Shown here: positions 29,832 to 37,041 of the stretch, in pieces
How the letters are laid out: each line of letters opens with the position of its first letter
How positions within the stretch are numbered: the first letter of the stretch is position 1
Origin: a virus
Direction: 5' to 3' (one strand)
Length of the DNA stretch: 48,911 nt
IMG/VR virus record: IMGVR_UViG_3300042335_000790
Span: 1-48,911 of that record
Notes under the pieces: model-generated
Told to the model about the DNA's origin: nothing
The model's input: only the letters and a program-made list of their open reading frames with translations
Databases searched by the model: none
Position numbers and translations under genes: made by a program

Positions 29832-30019
29832 TGGACAAGTTCCGAACTATAGAGAGTTGGGCAAGCAACATCGGCTATGTCGTGGAAAGGGATGAAAAGA
29901 TTGGAAGGTATGTCTGGCACGAGGAGAATTCCACGGGCTTCAGTACATGCCACACCGTTTCCGAGGTCATAGAGGCGATACTGGATGAGATCAGGCGGGG
30001 ATACGAGGGGGAAAAATGA
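29828..30019 (+). CDS. small hypothetical protein, 63 aa
   Basis: Not recognised. A compact alpha/beta protein (GYVVERDEKIGRYVWHEENSTGFSTCHTVSEVIEAILDEI). Four-base overlaps at both ends show it is translated as part of the run that leads to the zinc-finger nuclease. Confidence 0.7.
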   Translation: MMDKFRTIESWASNIGYVVERDEKIGRYVWHEENSTGFSTCHTVSEVIEAILDEIRRGYEGEK

Positions 30020-30678
30020 CCCTTCAATTCGGCGATTCGGGGCACAAGTACGTCTGCTTCTGTTGTGGGGTCCAGTTCTCCGAGTACGACGAGTTTAAAT
30101 CTCATATCGTTGACAATCACCAAGAGGGCAGGGAATACGTGATTTGTCCTTTGTCTCACTGTCGTGCTCCGGTGAGGGACGTGAAGTTGCATCTCAAGGT
30201 CAAACACCCCGGGTTCGACCACAAAAATTTCATGGGTCAGGCTAGGGCCATAGTGTGGAACGATTTCTCCTCCAAGGGAGTAAAAAAGACCAGAAAGCCC
30301 AGGTTCAAGCAGGGCAAGTACGAGTCCACCAAAACCGGAAAGATCCTCGGATACAGATCGGGACTCGAGGAGAAACTTTACAAGATACTTGATCAACACG
30401 ACGAGGTGGTTTCCTTTTATTCCGAGCCCCTTCACATAGACTACATCCATCAAGGACAAGCCCATAAGTATATCCCTGATCTTTTTGTGGTTTTCATGGA
30501 CGGTCACAAGGAAATATGGGAGGTCAAGCCCACCAATCAGACTGATTTGGATATAAACAAGGACAAATGGAGGGCTGCCGAAGAGGCTTGCAAGGTAAGA
30601 GGCTGGAACTTCAGGGTTTTCACGGAACAGGGCATAGAGAAGCTTGGTCAGGAAGTACGCAGACAAAACATAGAATGA
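30016..30678 (+). CDS. zinc-finger fused PD-(D/E)xK (TnsA-like) endonuclease
   Basis: A 220-residue two-part protein. Residues 14-35 form a C2H2 finger (Cys14-x2-Cys17, His30-x4-His35). Residues 44-64 give a second possible finger (Cys44-x4-Cys49, His59-x4-His64). The C-terminal domain has YRSGLEEKLYKIL (113-125), a strand pair, then PDLF with Asp155 and EIWEVK with Glu169 and Lys171, the PD-(D/E)xK nuclease core as in TnsA and the T4 gp4-type head-completion nuclease family, closing with KWRAAEEACKVRGWNFRVFTEQGI. The nuclease part is well supported. Whether it acts in packaging, repair or host DNA breakdown is open. Confidence 0.75.
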   Translation: MTLQFGDSGHKYVCFCCGVQFSEYDEFKSHIVDNHQEGREYVICPLSHCRAPVRDVKLHLKVKHPGFDHKNFMGQARAIVWNDFSSKGVKKTRKPRFKQGKYESTKTGKILGYRSGLEEKLYKILDQHDEVVSFYSEPLHIDYIHQGQAHKYIPDLFVVFMDGHKEIWEVKPTNQTDLDINKDKWRAAEEACKVRGWNFRVFTEQGIEKLGQEVRRQNIE

Positions 30679-30689
30679 CGGGGGTTGTT

Positions 30690-31502
30690 ATGGAATTTAG
30701 GAACTGGTTGTTGGGAGAGGGCGTGCGCGAACTGGTCAAGGCCTATTCGGATTCGTTGAGGAACGTCCCCCAGAATTTTGATCATCATCCCGAGGGATCG
30801 GTGCTCAACCACGTCAAGTTGGTGAGGAAGTCGGTACTCTCGGCGGCCAAAGAACTCCAGAATCTCAAGGATGATTCTGTTCTGGGCGATGTCCTTCACG
30901 ATCTTGATTTCAATCTTGATGAGGAGGAAGTCAAGATTTTAAATCTTGCCGCTTGGCTTCATGACATAGGCAAGTCCACCGCTACGACCGTGGACGGAAC
31001 ACACTACAGTAAGGCCCAAGGTTTGGACGGCAAAGTTCAGGCGATAGGCCACGAGTCTCCCGAGCATTATGCTCCTCAAGTAGACAAGATGATTTCTTTG
31101 GCTCCTGATTCGCTCGTCAATTTCTATGAAACCCATAGGAATTTGGTCAATTTCCTTATTGAGCGACATATGGATTTTGCCCATGGAGGATTCGGCAAAA
31201 AAATTCTTTCTTCATATTTTGTAAATGGCAGAATCAAGAACGATCGCAACATGAAATTGTTATTGGTTTTGATGTGGGCGGACAAGATGGGGAGGGGCAA
31301 GGCTCCGGAACTCGCTGGAAATATCAATAAATTAAGAACAGCCGCAGAAAAAAGTCGCGAGATGGCTGCCAAAGCCGAAAGACAGTCAAGGCCGTTTTCC
31401 GGCGGCGAGACAGAGTTCAGGAACATGCTCCGCTCAAGAGGCTTGGATCAGGCCGCAATTGACGCCGCCGTGAGTTCAAAGTTCACACCGGTTCAAGATT
31501 GA
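30690..31502 (+). CDS. HD-domain phosphohydrolase with capsid-targeting-like N-terminus
   Basis: A 270-residue protein with an HD-domain signature: His41 in NHVKLV and the HD pair His91-Asp92 in AAWLHDIGKS, followed by a helical region and RHMDFAH. HD enzymes hydrolyse phosphate esters of nucleotides or RNA; the substrate is unknown. The start is ATG at 30690 with GGGGG upstream; an ATG at 30675 lacks a ribosome site. The first residues MEFRNWLLGEG match the F-[KR]-x-W-L-x-E motif. The C-terminus is Ala/Lys/Arg-rich. Confidence 0.75.
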   Translation: MEFRNWLLGEGVRELVKAYSDSLRNVPQNFDHHPEGSVLNHVKLVRKSVLSAAKELQNLKDDSVLGDVLHDLDFNLDEEEVKILNLAAWLHDIGKSTATTVDGTHYSKAQGLDGKVQAIGHESPEHYAPQVDKMISLAPDSLVNFYETHRNLVNFLIERHMDFAHGGFGKKILSSYFVNGRIKNDRNMKLLLVLMWADKMGRGKAPELAGNINKLRTAAEKSREMAAKAERQSRPFSGGETEFRNMLRSRGLDQAAIDAAVSSKFTPVQD

Positions 31503-31537
31503 CATTGAAAATGGGTTTTTGTAGACTCTCTGAAGTC

Positions 31538-32578
31538 ATGAAAACCGATCTTTATGTTTTTCAATGGATATCTGATCTCGGGGGAGCCGACACCCGACTC
31601 AAAGAACTTCTCATACTTCTCAAGGACGACTTCAATATAACCTGCATTCCGAACGACGAGTTCAGGCTTTCGGAGAAGCACAATACTGATTTCCTTGATT
31701 CGCTTGGCGTGAAGTACTGCATGCCAAAAGTTCTTCCCAAGAATCCCAAGGGTTTTGCTTACGCGAATTGCAACTTCAGGCTCTTTCAAGAGCGAGAAAG
31801 AATAAATTTCATAAATGACAAGGGCCTGAAATTCTTGTGGTCCAACGACATGATGTGGACCACTCCTGAAGAGATAGAGGCCATAAAAAAAGGAAAGGTT
31901 GATTGCTGTCTTTTTACATCAACCTTTCATCAAGGAATTTTGGGCGAAAAGATATTCGCCGCCAAGAAGGATCAGAAGGCCGCCATACTTGACAATTATT
32001 TTGATGCCTCCACGTGGGAGTACGCAGAAAGACCCGACAGGGAAACGATGGTGTGCGGGAAAGTCAGTCGGGATGATCAAATGAAATTTTCCGAAGACTT
32101 TCCCATGTTTTATCAAAGAGCCACCGCTGGCCTGCCCGTTTCCTACAGAATCATGGGTTGGAACAAGGAACTTTCCGAAAAGTACGACTGGTTCAAGTTT
32201 GGCGAGAATTGGGAATTCCTCTCCACGAACAAGGAGCCCACGAGGAGTTTTTATTCTTCGTTGGATGTTTTTCTCTATAACTGCAACCACAGGTTCATAG
32301 AAAACCAGAGCCGTGCTATTGTAGAGGCCCAACTGACAGGCCTTCCTGTGGTCGCCCCCAACAAATGGAATTTTCCGAATATGATTTGGGACCAGAGAAC
32401 TGGATTTTTATGGAACAACCTCTTGGAAATGAAGGAGGCCCTGTCTGACCTTGTTCACCCGGACTTCAGGAAGAAAATGGGGCGGATGGCAAGCGAATGC
32501 GCCAGACAGATATGGTGCGATTCTGAAGTCGCCAAGAGAAAGTGGAATTCGCTTTTGAATTATGTGGAGGGAAACTGA
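31538..32578 (+). CDS. glycosyltransferase, GT-B fold
   Basis: A 346-residue protein. The N-terminal part (MKTDLYVFQWISDLGGADTR) has the Gly-rich loop of GT-B enzymes. The C-terminal part has the family 4-like donor-site element AIVEAQLTGLPVVAPNKW, with the Glu that contacts the nucleotide sugar. It is the first of two coupled glycosyltransferase genes, with a TGATG overlap to the second. The frame extends upstream to ATG 31511 and TTG 31499, but the conserved start begins at MKTDLY. Confidence 0.75.
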   Translation: MKTDLYVFQWISDLGGADTRLKELLILLKDDFNITCIPNDEFRLSEKHNTDFLDSLGVKYCMPKVLPKNPKGFAYANCNFRLFQERERINFINDKGLKFLWSNDMMWTTPEEIEAIKKGKVDCCLFTSTFHQGILGEKIFAAKKDQKAAILDNYFDASTWEYAERPDRETMVCGKVSRDDQMKFSEDFPMFYQRATAGLPVSYRIMGWNKELSEKYDWFKFGENWEFLSTNKEPTRSFYSSLDVFLYNCNHRFIENQSRAIVEAQLTGLPVVAPNKWNFPNMIWDQRTGFLWNNLLEMKEALSDLVHPDFRKKMGRMASECARQIWCDSEVAKRKWNSLLNYVEGN

Positions 32579-33444
32579 TGAAGACACTAATCTGGTCGGT
32601 TGCTTGGGGCGAATACAGGTATATGCTTCAGACTCTGATGGATTCAATCCGTTCGTGCGGTTTGCAGCACGACATACTTACGTTCTCGGACGAGCCCCTG
32701 GCGAACGTGACTTCCTGCGAGGTTGACAAATCCATACAAATGGACTTCAAGCAGTATTGGAAGTTCCATTATCTGAATAAAATCCGCGAATTGGACTATG
32801 ATCTTTTTGTTTTCATAGACAGCGATCATTATTTTGTTAGAAAACCACCAAAGGAATTTCATGAAATAATAGGACCGGACCCTTGGCATTCGTTCCTTGA
32901 GTCGCCCATCAATTCCGAACTCACCAAGAGGCCCGATTGGTGGGGCGTCACCAACTCCAGTATGACCAAGATTTACAGGGACTTCGGCGTGACGCAAGAC
33001 ACGGTCTACAGCACGAACGGAGGGTTCTGGATGTGTCGCAAGGAATTCATGAAACAGGCGGCGAATGTCGGCTTCTTGTTCAGGGACTACCAAAAGGGCC
33101 TCGGGCTTGACCTGCCTGAGGAAGTTGCCATAGCCGTGATTTCCCACATGTTCAGTGCGGATTACTCCCAAAGATTTCACAAGAGATATATGGACATATG
33201 GGCCAGCGAGTGGACGGGAGTACTGCAGGACCGTCTTCCCGACGGATCACAATGGGAGTTTCAGGAATATATGACGGGAACAAAATCTCTTTTGAATCCG
33301 GCGATAGTACACGCGATGAGAAGCAAGAATGCTCTCGTCGGAGCGGGGAAGAGTACTTTTGAAAAGACCAAGTCAACTAGGAAGTTCATTTCGTGGGATA
33401 AAGTAAGGTCCGGAGCCCGCTGGAGTGTCTTTGATGAAGGCTGA
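32578..33444 (+). CDS. glycosyltransferase, GT-A fold
   Basis: A 288-residue protein. The opening MKTLIWSVAWGEYRYMLQTLMDSIR, followed by YDLFVFIDSDHYF with the metal-binding Asp81-Ser-Asp83, is typical of GT-A enzymes such as families 8 and 77. STNGGFWMCRKEF is the acceptor-side loop common in these. It is coupled to the preceding GT-B gene, so both probably build the same glycan. Overlaps thyX by 11 bases. Confidence 0.75.
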   Translation: MKTLIWSVAWGEYRYMLQTLMDSIRSCGLQHDILTFSDEPLANVTSCEVDKSIQMDFKQYWKFHYLNKIRELDYDLFVFIDSDHYFVRKPPKEFHEIIGPDPWHSFLESPINSELTKRPDWWGVTNSSMTKIYRDFGVTQDTVYSTNGGFWMCRKEFMKQAANVGFLFRDYQKGLGLDLPEEVAIAVISHMFSADYSQRFHKRYMDIWASEWTGVLQDRLPDGSQWEFQEYMTGTKSLLNPAIVHAMRSKNALVGAGKSTFEKTKSTRKFISWDKVRSGARWSVFDEG

Positions 33445-34078
33445 AATTCTAGGTCATTTTGGCGACGACCTTATGGTGGTCAACGCAGCCAGAGTTAGTT
33501 ACGGAAAGAACAAGGAGAATTTTGATGAGAAGGACGCAAAACTCATCAGGTTTCTCGTGGAGCACGGACACACCTCGCCTTTCCGTCATCCGCAATTGCA
33601 GTTCAGGATTGAGTGTCCCATATTTGTGGAGCGACAACTCTTCAAGCATCAGGTGGGCCTCACCGCAAACAGCATAAGCGGAAGATACGTTGATTTCTCG
33701 GACGAGTACTGGTTGCCCGACCAACTCAGGCTGCAGTCAAAGGACAGCAAGCAGGGAAGCAGTGGCGACCTTGATTCGGTCGCCAATGAAAATTTTAAGG
33801 ACCAGATGCAGATGCTACTCAAGCACGCCAAGTCCTTGTACGACCAGATGGAGGCTGCAGGCGTCGCCAAGGAGCAGTGCAGGATCATATTGCCGCTTTG
33901 TCTTGAGACTCAATTTGTTTGGACTGGTTCCTTGGCGGCCTTTATTCATTTGTGGAAACTTAGGTTGAAGCCCGACACCCAACAGGAAACTAGAGAATTG
34001 GCTCTAATGATGTTGGGCGCAGTTAAGTCGCTGCCGGGCTGCCCTTTCCTGCGTACGCTGGAGGCGTTCGGTCTTTGA
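33434..34078 (+). CDS. thyX: flavin-dependent thymidylate synthase
   Basis: A 214-residue ThyX enzyme, which makes dTMP from dUMP with FAD, NADPH and methylene-THF. Typical elements are VNAARVSYGK, HGHTSPFRHPQLQFRIECPIFVERQLFKHQ, SGRYVDF, and ETQFVWTGSLAAFIHLWKLRL. The ThyX signature (usually RHRxxSxNxxSxRY) reads KHQVGLTANSISGRY here, with Lys and Gln for the two Arg and one extra residue. The ATG has GGAG upstream. A GTG three codons earlier is less likely. Its stop overlaps the hldE TTG start. Confidence 0.9.
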   Translation: MKAEILGHFGDDLMVVNAARVSYGKNKENFDEKDAKLIRFLVEHGHTSPFRHPQLQFRIECPIFVERQLFKHQVGLTANSISGRYVDFSDEYWLPDQLRLQSKDSKQGSSGDLDSVANENFKDQMQMLLKHAKSLYDQMEAAGVAKEQCRIILPLCLETQFVWTGSLAAFIHLWKLRLKPDTQQETRELALMMLGAVKSLPGCPFLRTLEAFGL

Positions 34079-35433
34079 ACGAACTTTTGCAGCGGCTGTA
34101 CGACCACAAGCCCAGAGTCGCCGTTTACGGCGATGCGATGATTGATGAGTATTACGAGGTGGATTCCGACAAGTTGAGTCCGGAATTTCCCATCCCGGTA
34201 TTGCGGTCCTGTTTTTCCCAACCGCATGCCGTCGCTCTTGGAGGGGCCGCAAACGTTTGTGCACAATTTAGAAACTTTAATTTTGACGTAAGTTTGTTTG
34301 CTCTGACGAACGATAGGATCAAACGGATGGGTTCGGGCGTCAATATGGACGGATGTATCTTTTCAAGGTCGGTGCCGGTCAAAAGGAGATACTACAGCGG
34401 TGATTTCCCGCTCTGTCGCATTGACTCCGAGGTGCGTGATTACAACTACGAACAAGAGGTCTTGAAAGACCTGCAGCAAAAGATACTAGACAATCTTAGT
34501 TCCTCTGGCCCCTACGACGTGGTTGTTTTTTCAAACTATGAAAAAGGAATGTTTTCCGGGCTTGATAATTTTGCGTCTTTCGCGGGAGACGCGATAACGA
34601 TCGTTGATCCCAAGTCCGGTCCCCCCGAGCGATGGAGGGGTTGCACGATAATCAAACCCAATGCCAAGGAGGCCAAGGAGATAACCGGGCTTTCTGACTG
34701 GAAGGACCAATGCGCCCTTCTCATGAAGGCCACGGGATGTCAGGCTGTGGTTATCACGCGTGGCGGCGAAGACGTCGTGGGGAACGTGCAAGGTTTGTGG
34801 TTTGAATACAAGCCCGAGAGTCCCGTCCGAGCCAACTCCGTCGTGGGCGCGGGCGATTGTTTCGTTGCCTTTCTCGCCATGTGCATGTGCCATTCAATAG
34901 ACATCAGAAGGTCGGTGGAGATAGCGTTTGAGGCCTGTTCTCTTTATGTCCGCGAATCCCACAATAGGCCGATTTACCCTTATCAGATTGAGCCCACAAA
35001 ATTCGTGGATTCTAGGAATCTGATTAATCGCGATTTTAAACTGGCATTCACTAATGGCTTTTTTGATATTTTGCATCCCGGTCACGTGGAACTTCTCAAA
35101 CACGCCAAATCAAAGGCCGATTCGCTCGTTGTCGCCCTGAACACGGACGACAGTGCCATCAGGCAAAATAAATCCCACAGACTGGTGAATGGTTTGGACT
35201 ATCGCAAGTCCATGATTGCGGCCTTGGAGTGCGTTGACTTCGTTTTAGACTTCGGCGAGGACACCCCCTACGAATTGATTAAAAGAGTCAGGCCGGATGT
35301 CCTTGTCAAAGGCTCCGACTGGCCCAATCCTGTGGGATCGGACCTTGTGGGCGAGGTGTGTTCTTTCGGTTTGGTGGGAAATCATTCCACTACGGGTATA
35401 ATTGAAAAAATATGGTCAATTGCCCCTAGATAA
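34075..35433 (+). CDS. hldE: bifunctional heptose-7-phosphate kinase / heptose-1-phosphate adenylyltransferase
   Basis: A 452-residue HldE (RfaE) homologue, near the E. coli length (477). Domain 1 (1-310) is a PfkB/ribokinase-fold sugar kinase with VAVYGDAMIDEYY, ALGGAANVC and NSVVGAGDCFVAF (catalytic Asp). Domain 2 (about 320-452) is a nucleotidyltransferase with FTNGFFDILHPGHVELLKHAK and KGSDW. The pathway makes ADP-heptose, a Gram-negative LPS inner-core precursor and also a host innate-immune signal in animals. In a phage it may feed glycosylation of virion or DNA, or alter host LPS. The start is TTG in an overlap with the thyX stop, with GGAGG upstream; the conserved N-terminus excludes a later ATG. 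Confidence 0.88.
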   Translation: MNELLQRLYDHKPRVAVYGDAMIDEYYEVDSDKLSPEFPIPVLRSCFSQPHAVALGGAANVCAQFRNFNFDVSLFALTNDRIKRMGSGVNMDGCIFSRSVPVKRRYYSGDFPLCRIDSEVRDYNYEQEVLKDLQQKILDNLSSSGPYDVVVFSNYEKGMFSGLDNFASFAGDAITIVDPKSGPPERWRGCTIIKPNAKEAKEITGLSDWKDQCALLMKATGCQAVVITRGGEDVVGNVQGLWFEYKPESPVRANSVVGAGDCFVAFLAMCMCHSIDIRRSVEIAFEACSLYVRESHNRPIYPYQIEPTKFVDSRNLINRDFKLAFTNGFFDILHPGHVELLKHAKSKADSLVVALNTDDSAIRQNKSHRLVNGLDYRKSMIAALECVDFVLDFGEDTPYELIKRVRPDVLVKGSDWPNPVGSDLVGEVCSFGLVGNHSTTGIIEKIWSIAPR

Positions 35434-35436
35434 GGC

Positions 35437-35712
35437 ATGAATAAATTTAAAGACTGGCTTTGTATGAGGGAGCAGATGACACCCGCCAAACCGGGCCAGC
35501 TCCTTAAACCAACTAATTCTGCGGCCCTCAAAGACGATGGGGCCAAGATTGACACTATGATCAAAAAGACAATAGCGGCGAACATGAAGAAGCCCAAGCA
35601 GATGCAGAAGGCCGCTCTTGAGACGCTCGGCAAGCAGGTTGCGAGCAATCCAGGAACCACGCCCAAAGACCTAAAGAAGATAGCCGACGTGATTTCCGAC
35701 GAGGGAATGTGA
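35437..35712 (+). CDS. small basic protein with FKDWL N-terminal motif, 91 aa
   Basis: Not recognised. MNKFKDWLCMREQMT carries the recurrent F-[KR]-x-W-L motif at its N-terminus. The rest is a Lys/Ala-rich helical protein (KKTIAANMKKPKQMQKAALETLGK). It resembles small basic internal virion proteins in composition. It overlaps the next small gene by four bases. Confidence 0.65.
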   Translation: MNKFKDWLCMREQMTPAKPGQLLKPTNSAALKDDGAKIDTMIKKTIAANMKKPKQMQKAALETLGKQVASNPGTTPKDLKKIADVISDEGM

Positions 35713-35888
35713 CTTTTCGTGAATGGCTCTTGGAAGAAGGCGGCAAGGGTTCTGGACCCAAGTTAACCGCCACGGGCCTTAACGCCGGGGGAATGACCCA
35801 GCACGGGATGCGATACCGGATGTCGGCCAAGCCTGCCAAGCCAGCAAGGCCATTCGCTCCCATTTCTCCTTTTAAAAATCGCACCTGA
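35709..35888 (+). CDS. small basic protein with FREWLLEE N-terminal motif, 59 aa
   Basis: Begins with GTG in a four-base overlap with the previous stop: MTFREWLLEEGGKGSG. The body is Gly/Ala/Pro/Lys-rich, basic and without predicted fold. It carries the clearest copy of the F-R-x-W-L-x-E motif; L-x-E is also the T4 prohead protease recognition pattern. Because it is short and starts with GTG it is easy to miss. Confidence 0.6.
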   Translation: MTFREWLLEEGGKGSGPKLTATGLNAGGMTQHGMRYRMSAKPAKPARPFAPISPFKNRT

Positions 35889-35902
35889 ACTCTATTAGTT
35901 TG

Positions 35903-36370
35903 ATGGTTCATGCGATTCCAAACTCAATAGCGATAACTTGCAGCTGCGTCCCGTGTCACGACTGGATGTCGTTCGCTTCTTGGTATTCCATCAGGAAATG
36001 GCTTCCTGATTGCGATGTTTCTCTGGAAATGAACTTGGACAAACCCCTTTTTAAATGGGCCCCTCGCGTGGGAGTCCGTATATCAAGGAATGTCAAGGCA
36101 GAAGTGAAGATCAGACCCACCGTCATGATCTTGCGGGAATTCAATGGCTCTTGTGACCCAGTCTCTTCCAAGAGCAACAATCAGGCCTCGTTCATAGATT
36201 ATTCCGACGGCTGTGGTAATTTTGTTGTTGACAAATGGATAAATAATCAAGAGGTTCCTTTTTACCGTGCGATGAGAAGATTTAGAACTCACGACCTTAC
36301 CGTCAACGAGGTCGCTATATTAAATTTCTGGGAGCGATGTGGTTTCGTCTACAAGTCGGTTGGAGGATGA
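35903..36370 (+). CDS. hypothetical protein, 155 aa
   Basis: Not recognised. It has a Cys/Trp-rich N-terminus (CSCVPCHDWMSFASWYSIRKWLPDC), then a beta-rich part. No signal peptide. Ends within the start of the next gene (ATGA-type overlap). It lies between hldE and a zinc-ribbon gene with no clear functional hint. Confidence 0.6.
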   Translation: MVHAIPNSIAITCSCVPCHDWMSFASWYSIRKWLPDCDVSLEMNLDKPLFKWAPRVGVRISRNVKAEVKIRPTVMILREFNGSCDPVSSKSNNQASFIDYSDGCGNFVVDKWINNQEVPFYRAMRRFRTHDLTVNEVAILNFWERCGFVYKSVGG

Positions 36371-36624
36371 TGAGACGATTTTATTTCGATGAAGAGGGTC
36401 GTGGTGATGACGAGGAGGATGCGGAGGACATGGAGGGCATGGGTTTCATGCCTGAAGAATTTATAACCATGACCCCTATGTCCAATCCGGAGCATCATCT
36501 GCTGGATTGCGCCATTAAATTCTGCGAGAAGTCAATACTTTGGAGATTCATGGGAAACTCCTCCCGTCTCAAAATGCTGGAAGACGTATATGTTAGAATC
36601 AGAAACATGATGGAAGGTGCTTGA
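36367..36624 (+). CDS. acidic small protein, 85 aa
   Basis: Not recognised. An acidic N-terminal part (DEEGRGDDEEDAEDMEGM) and a helical C-terminal part with two Cys. The start is one of two adjacent ATGs next to GGAGG that overlap the preceding stop, so spacing to the ribosome site is short. Confidence 0.6.
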   Translation: MMRRFYFDEEGRGDDEEDAEDMEGMGFMPEEFITMTPMSNPEHHLLDCAIKFCEKSILWRFMGNSSRLKMLEDVYVRIRNMMEGA

Positions 36625-36625
36625 T

Positions 36626-36976
36626 ATGCCAAGATATGAAATGAAATGTGAAAAGTGCGAAGAAGTTTACGACGTTTGGTCAAACATGTCCGAAAAGACT
36701 GAAAACGTCGCCAATGCCGAATGTCCGTCCTGCGGCTCTCGAGAAAAAACGGAGATAATGGGTTGTCCTTCCGTAAAATTCGCCAACCCAGTCGGAACAG
36801 ACAGATGGAACAGCGAGAGCAAGGGACACGACTACAGGTTCAAACACAATATGGATAAGCCCGGAGGAACAAGGGATCAGCGTGCCGCTGCGGCGAAGGC
36901 GTCCAGAGTCGGGGCCGAACCGTACAGGAAGATAGACGACATATCAAGCGGCAAGCACTTCGGCGATGTCAAGTGA
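36626..36976 (+). CDS. FmdB-type zinc-ribbon protein
   Basis: A 116-residue protein whose first 40 residues form a FmdB-family zinc ribbon: PRYEMKCEKCEEVYD with Cys8-x2-Cys11 and ECPSCGS with Cys33-x2-Cys36. The C-terminus is charged and likely disordered. In bacteria FmdB-like proteins are putative regulators. It is directly upstream of the prkA promoter. Start fixed by spacing right after the previous stop. Confidence 0.8.
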   Translation: MPRYEMKCEKCEEVYDVWSNMSEKTENVANAECPSCGSREKTEIMGCPSVKFANPVGTDRWNSESKGHDYRFKHNMDKPGGTRDQRAAAAKASRVGAEPYRKIDDISSGKHFGDVK

Positions 36977-36982
36977 TCGGGA

Positions 36983-37010
36983 TTGATTAATTATTTATAC
37001 ACACTAGAAT
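36983..37010 (+). promoter_or_regulatory. sigma70-like promoter of the prkA-yeaH-spoVR operon
   Basis: TTGATT, 16-base spacer and TAGAAT, 31 bases before the prkA ATG. TTGTTCTGAAAA follows immediately (37014-37025), the same short element found ahead of the DNA polymerase and SSB genes, and overlaps the expected transcription start. Confidence 0.65.
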
Positions 37011-37041
37011 AAATTGTTCTGAAAACTGAAAGGAACAATAA

